In this document: positions 36,120-61,527 of the stretch, one piece after another
Layout of the letters: each line of letters starts with the position of its first letter
Numbering within the stretch: the first letter of the stretch is position 1
NCBI RefSeq assembly: GCF_036417845.1
Contig: NC_089980.1
Location: 49,598,501-49,662,500 of the forward strand
Reading direction: 5' to 3'
Origin: Apteryx mantelli
Taxonomy: Eukaryota; Chordata; Aves; Apterygiformes; Apterygidae
Length of the DNA: 64,000 nucleotides
Translations under genes and position numbers: made by a program
Notes under the pieces: model-generated
What the model saw: only the letters and a program-made list of their open reading frames with translations
Told to the model about the DNA's origin: nothing
Databases searched by the model: none

Positions 36120-39100
36120 TATGTTGGTATATTCACTATGAAAGCCTTTCTTTTCCTATCAGAAGAAAATCTCAGCAATATTAGCACCAACTTTGGCTTA
36201 TTAATTTCAGTTGCTTACATGGGAAGCAGTTTGGGTTTTGCTGTCATGCTGTATATTTATAGGGAGGAAAAACTCTGCCACTGCTCAGCCTTGAAAGATA
36301 ACAGGCCTTAGACATGAGGGTTAATGGAACAAAGATGTAAGACAAAAATGTCACCAAAAAACAATTGCAAATGGTAGCGCTGTCCTGCACGTCCATCTCC
36401 TGCTGACCCTGGTGCAGCAGCAGCCCCCAGAGACAGCAGCTGGCTGCCCTCTGGGTGCACAAGCACCTTCCCTCGAGTGTTAGCACCTGGCGGCACCCAC
36501 AGAGGCTGTGAGGAAAGCACACAGGTGCAAAGCAACGAGGGCCTAAACCGGAGCACTAGGAAAGGGGACTGGGGCTTTCCAGGTCCTGTCCCTAGAGTTC
36601 ACGGGCTCCGAAACCCCTGGCAGACTTTCGCTGCTTTGCTGCTATCCCTTCTCAAGTGGATTAAATGGGCTTGAAGAACAGTAAGCGCTTGTCTCCAGAA
36701 GCTGTTGACTGCTTCCATGCTGGTTGTTCCTTGCGTAACAAAGCTACAAGCTGTATCCTTCAGGCCTCGGCAGCTCAGTGCACACTGGCGAGGTGCTCAA
36801 GGCTGCCCCTCTCCCCGCGGGGCAAGCCCCAGGTTTGCACGGCCTCCATGCTCGCCACACACAGGGGCAGACCGTCGCCTCGCCATGTGTGTGCTGCAGG
36901 GCAGCCGTCTCGCTGGAGGAGAGTTTGTGTAAGGCTAGATGGCAGGGGCAGAGGCAGCAGTCTGGGCCACGGAGACGATCACTCCTTTAAACCTCTTAAT
37001 GCACACAGAAGCCTTAAGGCTCCTGGAAGGGCAATGTAGCTTAAAGAAAACAATTCCAGAGGTGAGAACGTTTGCCAAAGCTTCGTCGCAGCTTGTGTTG
37101 AAAATCTGGAGAATTTCTTGAGGTGTTTCTCTGCTCCTGGTGAGCTGCCCCCTGGCTCCAGAGCAGCCGGGTGGGCGCCTGCCCCAAGCAGCCTCCGCTC
37201 GGCCGCTTACACTAAAGCCTCCCTCCACCCGGGATGAGCTGCGAGAGCTCAACTGCGCTGCTGAAGAGCAGCTGTACCTTGATGAATTTTTTTAACTTAG
37301 GAGCAAAAGCTGGAAGAATTGCAAAAATCAGTCTTATCCCTAATGACTCTTACTACTTCCCAATCCTATTCAGAATAGAGAAACTGAAAAAAATGGCAGC
37401 TGGCACAGTATATTGGTAGACGTATATTTGGTTTGGTACCTGCAGAAACCTAGAAATACAGGAAAATCAAAGAAGGTAATGGAGCAACTTTGAAGTCATT
37501 ACAGGCAGCAGTTTGCTTTTCAGGCATGGATTTAGACAGTGCTTTATTGCAAACTGAATTTTGCTAGGCACCATAGGCACTTTTATTTCCACTTGTTACA
37601 AAAATCCAAACCAAGCCTATATAATAGTATATGGATGCAGGAGCTATGCAGGCTAGTTCTTCATCAGTTGTTGTTTACTATTTTTACTGAACTTTCTAAG
37701 TCTCTTTGACATAAAAAATAACTGGCCTCAAGCTGGCTACATTATCATTAGATCTTGCTACTTGTTTACTACTCCGATCATTTTTGGTTAAGGGAATGTG
37801 AATTAATTTGTTGGAAGGACTGTTGTTAGTGATTCTAACACAGGGCTGGTGTATGAAATTTAAGATGCAGCACATTTCTTGGAGAAAAAAAAGAAGAGGG
37901 AAATTCTGATTCTTTGGGAAATCCTCACTGTTAGGATGCTATGACTGTAGTAATGAATGAGCTGAAGCACAGAGGAAAAATAAACTCAATTCTAGCTATT
38001 TAAATGCTCAGCAGTTCCTTCCAGGCACCAAACAACAAGCTATTGTGTACTCACACTGGTAAGGCTAGGAGGAGGCAATGGTTCCCACACGCAAATTAGG
38101 AATGGGAAAAACAGAACAAAACCCACAAGCCTCAGAATCCTAAGTAGGAAACACAAGTCATTTTCTGTTCAGCATGATTTGTGCTGTCATTAGATGGTTT
38201 TTATAGGGCTTTATTCTTATTCTGGGAGGAAAGCCCTGGCTTCGCTTGAGCTGACGGTAATGACCGTTCAGACCTGGGAAACATGGGGGAACCCACCCTA
38301 ACCCACACTCACGGTGTCACTCAAAAGCCTTTTGGGAACAGAGGGAGTCTCCTCCTCCCTGCCTTGCCTTGCTCTCTGGAAGTTGACCATGTTTAAGCTA
38401 CAGCATGAGAAAAACTTGTCGCTGCCCGGCTTTGGCAGGGAGGTAACTGATCCACATCATTCGTGCTGCTGAAAAGGAAACCTATGTTGGCCATGCTGTC
38501 AGTCATGCTGGCACCCAACCCGAATCCCTAATAACAGGCCTTTGACTCCCACGCGCGGCAGCTCCATTGTCACCTGGGCCAGGAGGTGAGGCCTCTGGCT
38601 GGCGTGGTGGCAGCATGGCCCCAGGAACTCCTCCTCCCCCCTGCAACATCCCGGGCCCCTTCCAAATGCTTTTCCTGAGCTGCCTGGCTGGGGGAGCCCT
38701 AGCAAGAATGGTTCACCAACACACTCGTGGCTTCTCAAAGGCTAGCGCTTGGTCATCTTATTTCAGTTTGTATAAAAGTGACATGGGATAAGGAGTTGAA
38801 AAAGGAAATCTTACCACCTCTTCCCCAACCCCCAAATCTTAGAACTGAAACCCATGATCCCCGTGGGGCATATGTGAGGTCCCCCTTTCAGTTTCTCTGG
38901 CTTCATTCAGAGGGCACTAACAGTGATATCTCTCCTTCCATACAATTGTAGGAGGCTAGAAAAAGCATGGGAAATCATCAGTAGGCACAACAGTCTGTCT
39001 GGTTTGGGGATTACAGGAGTAACACACAGCTGCAAAGAGAGAGTGTGAGAAGCAACAGGCACCCACGCTGCCTGTTGAAGGAGAGGTGGTGGGCTCGCTC

Positions 39101-41079
39101 TCAAAGCAGTCCTCTGACAGATGGGCATCGAGAACTAGTCCAGTGTGAATAACTTCCCTCTGGAAGCAGAAGCTGGAGATAGAAGCAGCCCTCTACCTTC
39201 AAGGGCAAGCTACAACTGAATCAATGCAAGAATCTTGCATTTCTTCGTGGCTACATCCTGTTTTGGTTTGTGATATGCTACTTTTAGTGGACCAAATCAT
39301 ACAAAAAATAAGGGATTCCTACTCTAGCCCAGTAGAAAATGGAGTTACTAGTGGAGTACAGTTGCTTTCTCAAAGCAATGTCTGAGGCTTCCCTGACAAC
39401 AAACCAAAGGAGATTAGAGAAAGACAGAAATAATTCAATAGCTATTTTCAATGCATTATATGAAGCACCGGGGTGGGGGGGGAGCATTTATTTGGGGGAA
39501 CATACATATTAAGGTGCCTCTAGCCATAAGAAAAGCTGTCTAGTAAGCTGTTCTGTTAAAAAAAAGGGGGGGGGCAAGACAAACCTTGCATGCCTGAAGA
39601 AATTCTTACAAAAATGAAACTTCACTTGAAATATCTGTAGTTTCTTCAAGAACAGTTCAATAAAAGACTCAGCTACTAACCCATTAAATAAAATCAACAT
39701 GTATTTTTATGTACAGCAAAGGCACAACTTTGAAGAATTCAGAGTAGGAAATTCACAGGCAAAACATCTTTATATGCAAATTACTAGCTTTAAGTGATGA
39801 ACTGTCAAATTCATCAAGTTCTGCTTCAATAAATGAAGACTTTGCCTCAAACTCTCTTGCAGCTTTACTAGTGATTAGGGGTCTAATGACAGTTGGAAAA
39901 GGGAACGCACCTGTATCTCAGCAGCTTCTCCAGGAAGCCCAATGTCCAGCCACTCTTCACAAACAGCATGAACAAAGATGCCAGGCTCAGCACCCAAAGC
40001 TTGGCAAAACACACCCCTCTGCCCGCTGTGCAGGGAGAGGAGCAGCGCAGCAACGTCTTCAGCAAGATTTTCCAGTTTGTCAGGGCCCTGAATTTGTAGA
40101 GAAATAGCTATCCAATTAAAACATGTGCCACCTATGTTTTGCAAAGTCTCTTACAAAATAAAGGCTTTTTCAGTCACCTGAAGCCAATGGCACTGGGTGC
40201 CACCAGTGCCCACCCTCAGAAGCTGCCTACAGCTCGCACCCTGAGAGGGGGCATGCTGAGCCAGGCCCCCACTGTCGGCTGGCCCCATGCAGCCCCCCAC
40301 GGCTCGCTGCAGAGCTGCCAGGGCTTGGCGCAGGCAGCCAGGCTGCCACCCTGCTGCTGAACTGGCCTGACTGGGAAATAGCCCCACTTTTTTTTTTTTT
40401 TTTTTTTTTTTTTTTCAAATTAAACAGCCAGGGCAGTTCCTCCAGTCTGGGTCAGTGCTGGGCTGCACCAACAGCGGCACCACCACCGCAGCGGGCGTAG
40501 CACAGGCAGCAGTGACTTAGGCTGCTGTTGCCATTGAGTACTTTGGCATAGCCCAAGTATTTCTTGTTCGGCTCAAAGGAATTGGCAAGAGCCAGGCATT
40601 CCCACAGACCCTAAGCTACTCGCTGCCTGCTTGCTGTTAGGTAACTAGGGCTAAGCCATTAAGGCTGTGCTCTGTGGCAGCTTAGTCCCATGCAAATCCA
40701 GACTACTGATCTGGGTTTCCAAACAAGTCTGCAGAACGTGACACACTGCATCTGTGGCACAGCCCAAATGCAGGCTGGGTGTTTGGATACCCCCAGTATC
40801 TGTACTTAGCACACCAAATCTGAAAACTTTTTGAAGTTAGTCTATTAAAAGATAATGGCTCTTACTAATGCCTTAAACAAATCAAACTGACTGCAGCTTT
40901 TGATGCCCAAGCCTAGTGTACACTGTAGCTTAAGTAGCTGTAGTGAAGTTACCCAAATGTTTCCTATCCTTTGCATAAAGCATTTTTTCAAGTCAAAAGG
41001 TCAGTTTGTGTGGCACTTGCAAAACAAAACTATAGGTATCCGAAGAATAAGCAACACAGCCAGCTGTCTTTTTTTTATA
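36120..41079. other. Intergenic, orphan ORF to DESI2 3' end
   Basis: A mildly GC-rich patch lies at 36360-37250 with short frames on both strands, and a T28 run at 40388. Nothing here is identifiable as a gene. Confidence 0.5.
40388..40415 (-). repeat. T28 run, possible A-tail of a minus-strand retrocopy
   Basis: There are 28 uninterrupted T on the plus strand. Read on the minus strand it is an A-tail following the sequence at about 40416-40900. That adjoining sequence is richer in G+C than its surroundings. I could not identify a parent gene and saw no clear target-site duplication. Confidence 0.6.
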
Positions 41080-44000
41080 AAAGTATTTTTAATAAACTGA
41101 TGGATTTAAGATGATAGACAACTTGTTGCCATGTACAGGTAACAAAAGTCAAAATTCTTTGAATTTTATACAAATACTATGAAGTACAGTAAACTTGAAT
41201 ACAAGTTTACAAAAATTGCGTCAGTGAATATTCAGCTTGTAATCAACTTCCAACAGTGAAAATTATCATGTATCAATAGTGATCAGAATTGCATTGCAAG
41301 TTTTAGAAATAATCCAACTGTATTTTTACCAAGCCACTCTGAAGTTACTGGTGCATACTGACAGTACATTGGATTTTTTTTTTTTGGCTTGCTGAACAGA
41401 ACATGGCATTAAAAGAAAGTGTCTTTGAGTTAAAGAATATAATACATATCAAAAGTCTATCTTATAGAAAATTAAACAAGAATGAGAAAGTAAACAGAGC
41501 AGAACCCTGAAGTAGTGAATTATTTTTCTACCCGTTTTGATGGAAAGACTCCACAGGCATCCAGCTTTCTCACAGCATTTTGGAGTGTTCTAGTCCTAGC
41601 ACAGTGTGGTCGTTAGTAGACTAAAGTAATCCCTGCTTGGCAGTAATGCTGGTGAAAGGTAACTTGCTCTATTGCTAACAAATAGGAGTAACCACTGGCA
41701 GGGTGACTTCTTTTAGGCATCCAGTGGAGGCTGAGTTTACAGCACGTGATGGAAGATCAAAGCTCACTTTGATCCAATACCGAACAGCCTCCAGGGTTCA
41801 GGTGTCAGTTTCCTCATACGATTTACAAATGGATAGTTTTGAGAAAAAAAGAAAAAAAAGAGCATAAGACAGCATTTTCACCTGTACAGCTATCAATAAA
41901 ACAAGCATTTTTGTTACAAACTTTCCAGTCTGCTTTATAAAAAATATTCTTAGTTTTACTTCTAAATAAAAACTGTGCTGTGATCTGTCACTGTTTCTTG
42001 CATTGTACATGCTGTAGTTGTGTGTGTTAATGAAAGTGTAGAGATTTGTGACCTAGCGCTCTGGATATATTAGAAGCCTATAAAGCTGATTTTGGTACAT
42101 AAAAGTTAGGTAGCAATGAAAATTCATTCTATTTATTCTTCCTAAAGCCTAGGAAAAGCTACAGTACATTGCTAGATCAGTGGCCTCAACCCTGAGCTGA
42201 AATAAAGGACCTGCCTTGGCCAAGAGACTTAGTCACATTACTACCACAACTGCACAGCAGAGACAAAATAACCCATCCATGGCCTGTTGCCTTAGCTGTA
42301 AGTAGTGTGATATTTAATTCTGTAATAATGCTTGAGAGTCAACTGGAGACCACCTTATTCATTTTCACTACAGGAAAAAAAAAAAAGAAAGAAAGGAGAA
42401 CTCAAATTCAGAGATTCAAGTGAAGGGGGAAAAAAAAAATCAGTACAGATAGCCAGTATGTCCACCTTCTGGAGATGAAACACATACTGTAGCTAGTGGT
42501 AGACATGTCAGTTGATCTCTTTCACTCAGTGGGAAATGATTATTAAACACATACCAAACTACAGTTAAAGAGACCTCTACTATTATTCCACTCTTTCTAG
42601 AGTCTCACTTGATTTTTTTTCTCCTCCTGTTACTACACTGCATCACAGAAGATCAATGAAAGCTTAGAGAGTTTTACAAAGGATTCAACCCAACTGCAAG
42701 CAGAAAAGCCTCTGCCCATTTCTAACATGAACTGGAGCTGGTCATCATAAGAATTCTTACTAGAATATAGTCTAATGCACCTTTTTGAGGGTTCAATGGC
42801 ACTGACTACCCAAGGCTAGGAGCATTCGTAACATTAAGCATTCTTGCCTCCTAAGATCATTTTTTTCATTTTAAATAGCAGAAACTGTAGAGTTAGTATT
42901 CCATTCAGTGGAAAAAAATACACCCAGAAACAGATTAAAAAATAAAGCTCCTAAGAGTCGTTTATACTTCTAGTAATGCACGCTACTTTGTGAGCTGATC
43001 AGTTTACAGATGGTGTGGTTTTTGTTACAGTTTAAGGCAGCAAGTCTTAAAAAAAATACACAAGCTCACCTCACTCATGGTTGTGCTACTGTATCCTTAT
43101 ATGCACAATAGAACCTCACTAATTCACACTAGTGACTGGAAGAACCATTAATTCTCTTGATAAGTGAACAAGAATAAGGCATTCCATTATATATTCTGAT
43201 CACTAATTATAATTTAGCTCTAATTATAATCCACCAGCAAACATACTTCTGTATTTTACAAAATAACATCCTTTATCTTCAGATATAATTATGTGTGCAG
43301 ATTAGTGGGTTCCGCTGTGTAAACACACAGGTGCCTAAGCAATTTTCAGGTTTTTCTTCATTACATCTGACAAGAAAGTTAATGCCACAGATAGAGACAG
43401 CGGGAAAATAAATTTGGATTTCTCCATAATTTGTGTGGGTATGCACAACTGGTCAGTAACTCGTGTCCTGTTTGAGCTATAAAAGTTTACAAACTCAAAT
43501 GAAGCATAATCATCAGCAGAAAGCAAGGCCATTCCCCCCATAAATGGCTTGCATATTACACTAGTTCAAACTACATTAAAAAAAACCAAAAAAACTAACC
43601 GCCCCCACAAAACACCCCTCCTCTCCAAGTACTAACTTTTAAACATAAGTTTGAAATGAAGTAAAACAAACAGCGAAATTTGCTGATGCTTGTAACAGGT
43701 GGTATTCACACATCTAAATCCTGGTTGAAGTAGACTGTAAATACAGAAAGAAGATATGATGCCTATTCAAAAACAAGACAACTACATGGCAGAGTTAAAA
43801 AAAACAAACAAACAAAAACCCCTAGGGATTAATGTGCATTGTAATGAGATTTCCCTTCATATGTGCAAAAATCCACAGTTTCATTAATGTAGAGGTCAAA
43901 CTTCTAGTAACAGATCTTGGACAAAATCAGTCTCCCTACATCCTGGAATCTACCTGTTTACATCAGCCACTTTAAGTGCACAGTACCCTGTTCACATATA

Positions 44001-44482
44001 TAATATTCAGCAGTTTCTGGCATTGTTCAGAAATCTAAAAGTCACCTGCCTCAAATCTTTAAAACAAAGGGGAGAGTTCATCCAGGGCATAACATCACTG
44101 CCTTTGAGTTACTCCAGCAGTTAATCAAACTCGTATTCTCTCTTCTTTCATGGTGGCAGGAGTCCTTACAGGACTTGTAAACAGCAGTACACAATACTGT
44201 AAACAAATAATTAACGTTCTGCTTTACACAAGATGTTAAGTTAACCCAGGTCTACCAAACAGGTGAAAATGAAAAGGGTGGCTTCACACAAAATCCTTCC
44301 CTTTTCTCCCAGCAATTCTTTTCACTACATAAATAATCCTGAGCTGAAACACAGGTTGATGAGAGCCATTTTTGCATATAGATACGATATTCTAGAGTCA
44401 GCTCTCATGTTCTGTCAGGAAGTCAATTGCCATAGAGATTAAACTGAAGTATTTCAAACCATTTGTTACTTTGGAGGAGGAC
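41080..44482 (-). other. DESI2: Probable DESI2 3' UTR and downstream sequence
   Basis: This is AT-rich non-coding sequence after the DESI2 stop. One canonical minus-strand AATAAA is at 42132-42137, and an ATTAAA-type variant lies near 41087. The UTR could therefore be about 2.3 kb or longer. No exon or repeat family was recognised in it. Confidence 0.4.
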
Positions 44483-57377
<12,895 letters not shown>

Positions 57378-57785
57378 CGCCGGCGGCCCGCGGGCGCCCC
57401 CCGCCCGCTCGCTCCCGCTGCGGCGGCGCTGCTCAGGCCGGCGGCGGGTCGCTGGGGACCCCCGGGGGCCGCTTCCTCCGCGTCCTGCCTGTTGCTGCGG
57501 GGCGGCGGGGGGCGGCGGGCACCATGGAGCCGCCGCCGCGGAGGGAGGGGGCCTCGCCCCCGGGAGACGCGCTCAGCCGGCGGCCGGGCCGGGCCGGGCC
57601 GCGGGACGGCGCGGGGGGAGCGGGCGCGGGCCGCACGCCGGTGGCGGCGGGGCGAGGCGACCACGGCGCGGGCGCGGGGGAAGCGCGGGGGGCGGCTCGC
57701 GCCGCCGCCGGAGCCCCTCCAATGGGCGCAAAATGGAGCCGCTCGAGCCCGCCCCCATCTTCCGCGAGGCGCGGGGCCTGCGGGG

Positions 57786-57804
57786 ACTACAGCTCCCGAC
57801 GTGC
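57786..57804 (+). promoter_or_regulatory. ZNF143/Staf-like site 1
   Basis: ACTACAGCTCCCGACGTGC resembles the promoter motif ACTACAATTCCCAGCATGC at 14 of 19 positions. This includes the ACTACA and TCCC blocks. It lies upstream of DESI2 in the CpG island. Confidence 0.55.
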
Positions 57805-57819
57805 AGCGCGGCGGCGGCG

Positions 57820-57838
57820 ACTACTGCTCCCGGCGAGC
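57820..57838 (+). promoter_or_regulatory. ZNF143/Staf-like site 2
   Basis: ACTACTGCTCCCGGCGAGC is a second, weaker copy of the same motif in the same orientation. It starts 34 bases after the first. Confidence 0.45.
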
Positions 57839-58090
57839 CACCCCCCTCCCCCGCACTGGTAGCGCCTCGTGTTGCGGCACGGCGTGTCGGTGGCGCCGTG
57901 CCGGCGGAGCGGCCTTTGGCGGCCCGCGCGCGCTGCGCTGCGCGGAGCCATGAGCGGCTGCTCTCCGCGGCAGCGCCCTGGTGTGTGCGCGCTTGTGGGG
58001 CGGGGGCGCACGTCCGGCCCCTACACGCAGCCCGCCCCCACCGCCGTTGAGCGGCGGCTGGCGTAACGCCGCTGGCAGCTGGGGTGGGCC

Positions 58091-61000
58091 GAGGGTTGTG
58101 TGCCCGTATTCTGGAAACTTCATCATCCGAGACACTGGTGTTTGTATATTTTTGTACTTCCGAGGTATTTGGGTCAGCTAAGTTAGCCCTGGGGCCTGAG
58201 GAAACAACTGCTAAAGTTTCTTCCGACAGGCGGCAACATGGACTGCGCAGTCAGACCGCTGCCTCGCGGGGCTCAGACCCGGGCTGGGACAGTCCTGCGT
58301 GTGCCCGGCAGCGACCGTGGTTGCTTGCTGCTTTCACGCTTGCTTGACTGGAAGGCTGTTTTTAAGTGGCACAGTCTCGAACACATCGAGCCTCTTAATT
58401 TTCAGCGGCAAGAAGTTCTGTGTCCAGGTCATGTGTGGAACATCCCCCAAACCCACTGTTTTATGTCCTGGTTCAGTGAAAAATGGGAATCGGAGCTAGT
58501 TTTTAAAATGTAAGTTTTAGTCTTTTGGGTTTGCAGATAACCTATAGGTCGTTACTGGTGAATAAATTATTATTTCTAAGACTGCAGACATCTTCTATAT
58601 GTACAGTACATCTTCAACAGGCACAGTACACAACCTTGTCAAGCAATAGAAAAATTAGATTCTAGTAGGTGTGTCTGTAGGAGACAAGATGCTTTCTCTC
58701 TTCCAACAGCTGACTTGAGGTACATATTCAATTTTGTAAAGACAAGTACTGCCCTGTTGCAGCTTCTTATAAAAGACACAGTTCCCAGGAGTCTGCAGAT
58801 GCTCTCCCGAGAAGAAGGAAGTTCTGTGGGAAGAAGGATGTTTCTCACCCCTGCAGTAGTCTCGCTTCTATTACCATTTCTGGCAGCAGAAATACTGCAA
58901 GCACATGCATGTTTGGTGTCCTTAAGAAACATGTCCTATTTCCAGTGAAAAAATTAAGGGCATCTCCTTTCTTCCTAATTATATACCTTCATTTATGTTC
59001 TTCTCAATGCTTAGCACATCTTTCTTGGCTGAAATTCCTCAGGGACGCTAGGGCTGCTGAGCACTGCACCCTGGGCTCTTGCCTGCAGAACAGCTCCATC
59101 TCTCCAGTACTACAGCACAGCACAAATGATGCAGACAGTTGGGAAAGCACCAGTTTATTTCCTACATCGCAGAGTGACTTTTGGTTAGAGGAAACTAGTA
59201 TTGTTGCAAAAACCTCTCACAAGTTTGGCTACTAGTTGTCAGAACATGAAATTTGAATGCCAAAGAGACAGGTTTGTAAACCTCAGGTCCATCTGAGCTA
59301 TATGATGACTGTTGGCAGTAATGCCTCATTTCACCTTTAAACCAATAAACATGTGGACAGGATTTCTATAACTCCTTTGGGTTGTGTTCTTCATCTGATT
59401 GCTCCTTCAGCTGGCAGCTAGTCAGAAGTCACAGATGAGGAATCAAAAGATTTCACTGATACAGCAGTAGGTACCAGGTTTGAAGCAAGGTCCTGGAACA
59501 GGACCTGACTGAACCAGGTCCTGTCTCTGTGCTGATGGCACAGAGGAGCTGAAGCTCTTGCTTTTACCTTGACATGCACAGAATCAGCAACATCTTGTCT
59601 TAGTAACTGTGATGCCCAAAGTCCTTGAGCTCAAGGGATTTTCTTTTTTCCTTGAAGATGACTTCTGATCCTATGTGGTTACAGTTTAAAAAGTCTTTTG
59701 AGAAGGACACGGAGAGGAGGCACGCCAGCTCATCCATGTGTGGCAATAGTCACGTCTAAAGCCAAAGCTAAAGGGGAACTTGTGGCTGCTGCTACTTCAG
59801 AGTGGCCAGTCAAAAGGTAGCAGAGAGTGCTCAAGATAACTCTCCTGGAAGGCTTACCTTCCAGGACATCTGAGTCTTTTAAAAAAATTTGCAAGTACTA
59901 CATTTTTCCTTGGTTTACCCCCTTTTTGGCATCTTAGATAATGAAGTTTAGGCACTAGAAGGCACTGTTACCTCAAAAGGAGTTTAATGTGTGGACCCAG
60001 GGACTTCTAGATTGTAAAATTGAAAGCCAAGCTGCTTGGGCCCTGGATAAGAACACAGAAAATCTTTTCAGAGAAAGAACACAAACCAAAATCACTGTCT
60101 ATCTGATTACTAATTTATACTACATATACCTTATGCCATAAAGTTTTCCTATCTTTGTGTGGGAGAAAGCTGCTTAAAGAGCAACATAGTTTCATGTCTT
60201 TATAGAAAATGACATTGCCTTTTTTGGTTTCAAAGGTACAGAAACAATAAAGAGTAGGGGAGCACCAATTTTCAGCCATAAGAGAGAACTGAAAGAAGAC
60301 TAAGGCAGCCCAGATTCACAGAGATGCAGACAGGTGTTGCTACAAAACCCGCTCTGTGGCCAGTGTACTGGGCATAAGCACAGCTCAGGTAAGACAGATT
60401 TCAGGAAGAACTGGGGACTTCTTGGCTCACATCTGTGCTTCAGCCCATGAGACCATCCTATCTTAAGGGAATACTGATGTACTGTTCAGTAGACTGCTTT
60501 CACTGCAGGTGAAATTTCAAAATTGATTTCTGATTTTTTCCAATTTCTGCCTCGGTACAAAATGTACTGAAATAGATGGGATAGGAATCATGCAAAATGA
60601 ATCAGTAACAAATGTTTAAAATGTTCATATATTCTTCATGCCAAATTTCCACGGCTTTTATAGTCTTCACAATTTTCATAAACTATGAACGTCAAATAAA
60701 ATGATTATAAGAAGTTCAACCATTTATTTAAATATGGAGCTTAATTAAACTTCTAGTTTTAGGACAAATAGAACAATTGCCATTAACAACATAAATTTTG
60801 CAAGGTATCTTATCTTGACCATAAGAAAATTCTGGCTACAAGTGCAAAACTGTCTTCAGCTGGAGTTAGAAGATAGATTCAAATAAAATTTTGAACAATT
60901 ATAGCAAATACTACAACCCTTATATTTATATATTAAAGTAGAGAATAAGCTTGTGAGAATATATAATGACCCAAATACGTATCTTTAGTATAGCATTTAT

Positions 61001-61527
61001 AGAATTAATATTTATTAAACAGAAATAATACATGGACTATCAAAAAATGTCTTCAAGAATGTCTAATAGTCCTTCTGTGGACTGCGCTACTCATTATGGG
61101 AAATTAATTTGCTGGCTGCATCCCTTGGATAGAGCAAAAATTTGCAGTGTTCTGTCAGATTTTACATGAAAAAAATGTTTCTATACCTTAGGTGAGTGAG
61201 TCAGTGAAAGCCATAAAAGGTGAAGCTAACTCAAGCATGAGGCTCACAGCTGTAGCTTAGCTTAGTTTGGCTTGAAAGGTGTCTATTAAAAACTGTAAGC
61301 CACCACTGACCTGTACACACAAATGCAATCAAAGTTGTACAGAATAGCGTATCCTTTATATTCAAAACTAAACACATGAAACAGTATTATAGAGATATAA
61401 AGACTACTTATGAAAACATACCTTAATAAACAATATTTCAATTGTCTAAAATGCCACCATATTCTGACAATGTGTTATATAGGATGTCATCAATATAACA
61501 GTAAGATACTGGTCTTTAAGTCTTGCA
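58091..61527. other. CATSPERE: Intergenic, DESI2 promoter to CATSPERE 3' end
   Basis: Non-coding. The right part is probably the CATSPERE 3' UTR; a minus-strand AATAAA is present near 61010. A perfect 10-bp hairpin lies at 59843-59866. The short frames at 58238-59235 match nothing known to me. Confidence 0.45.
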
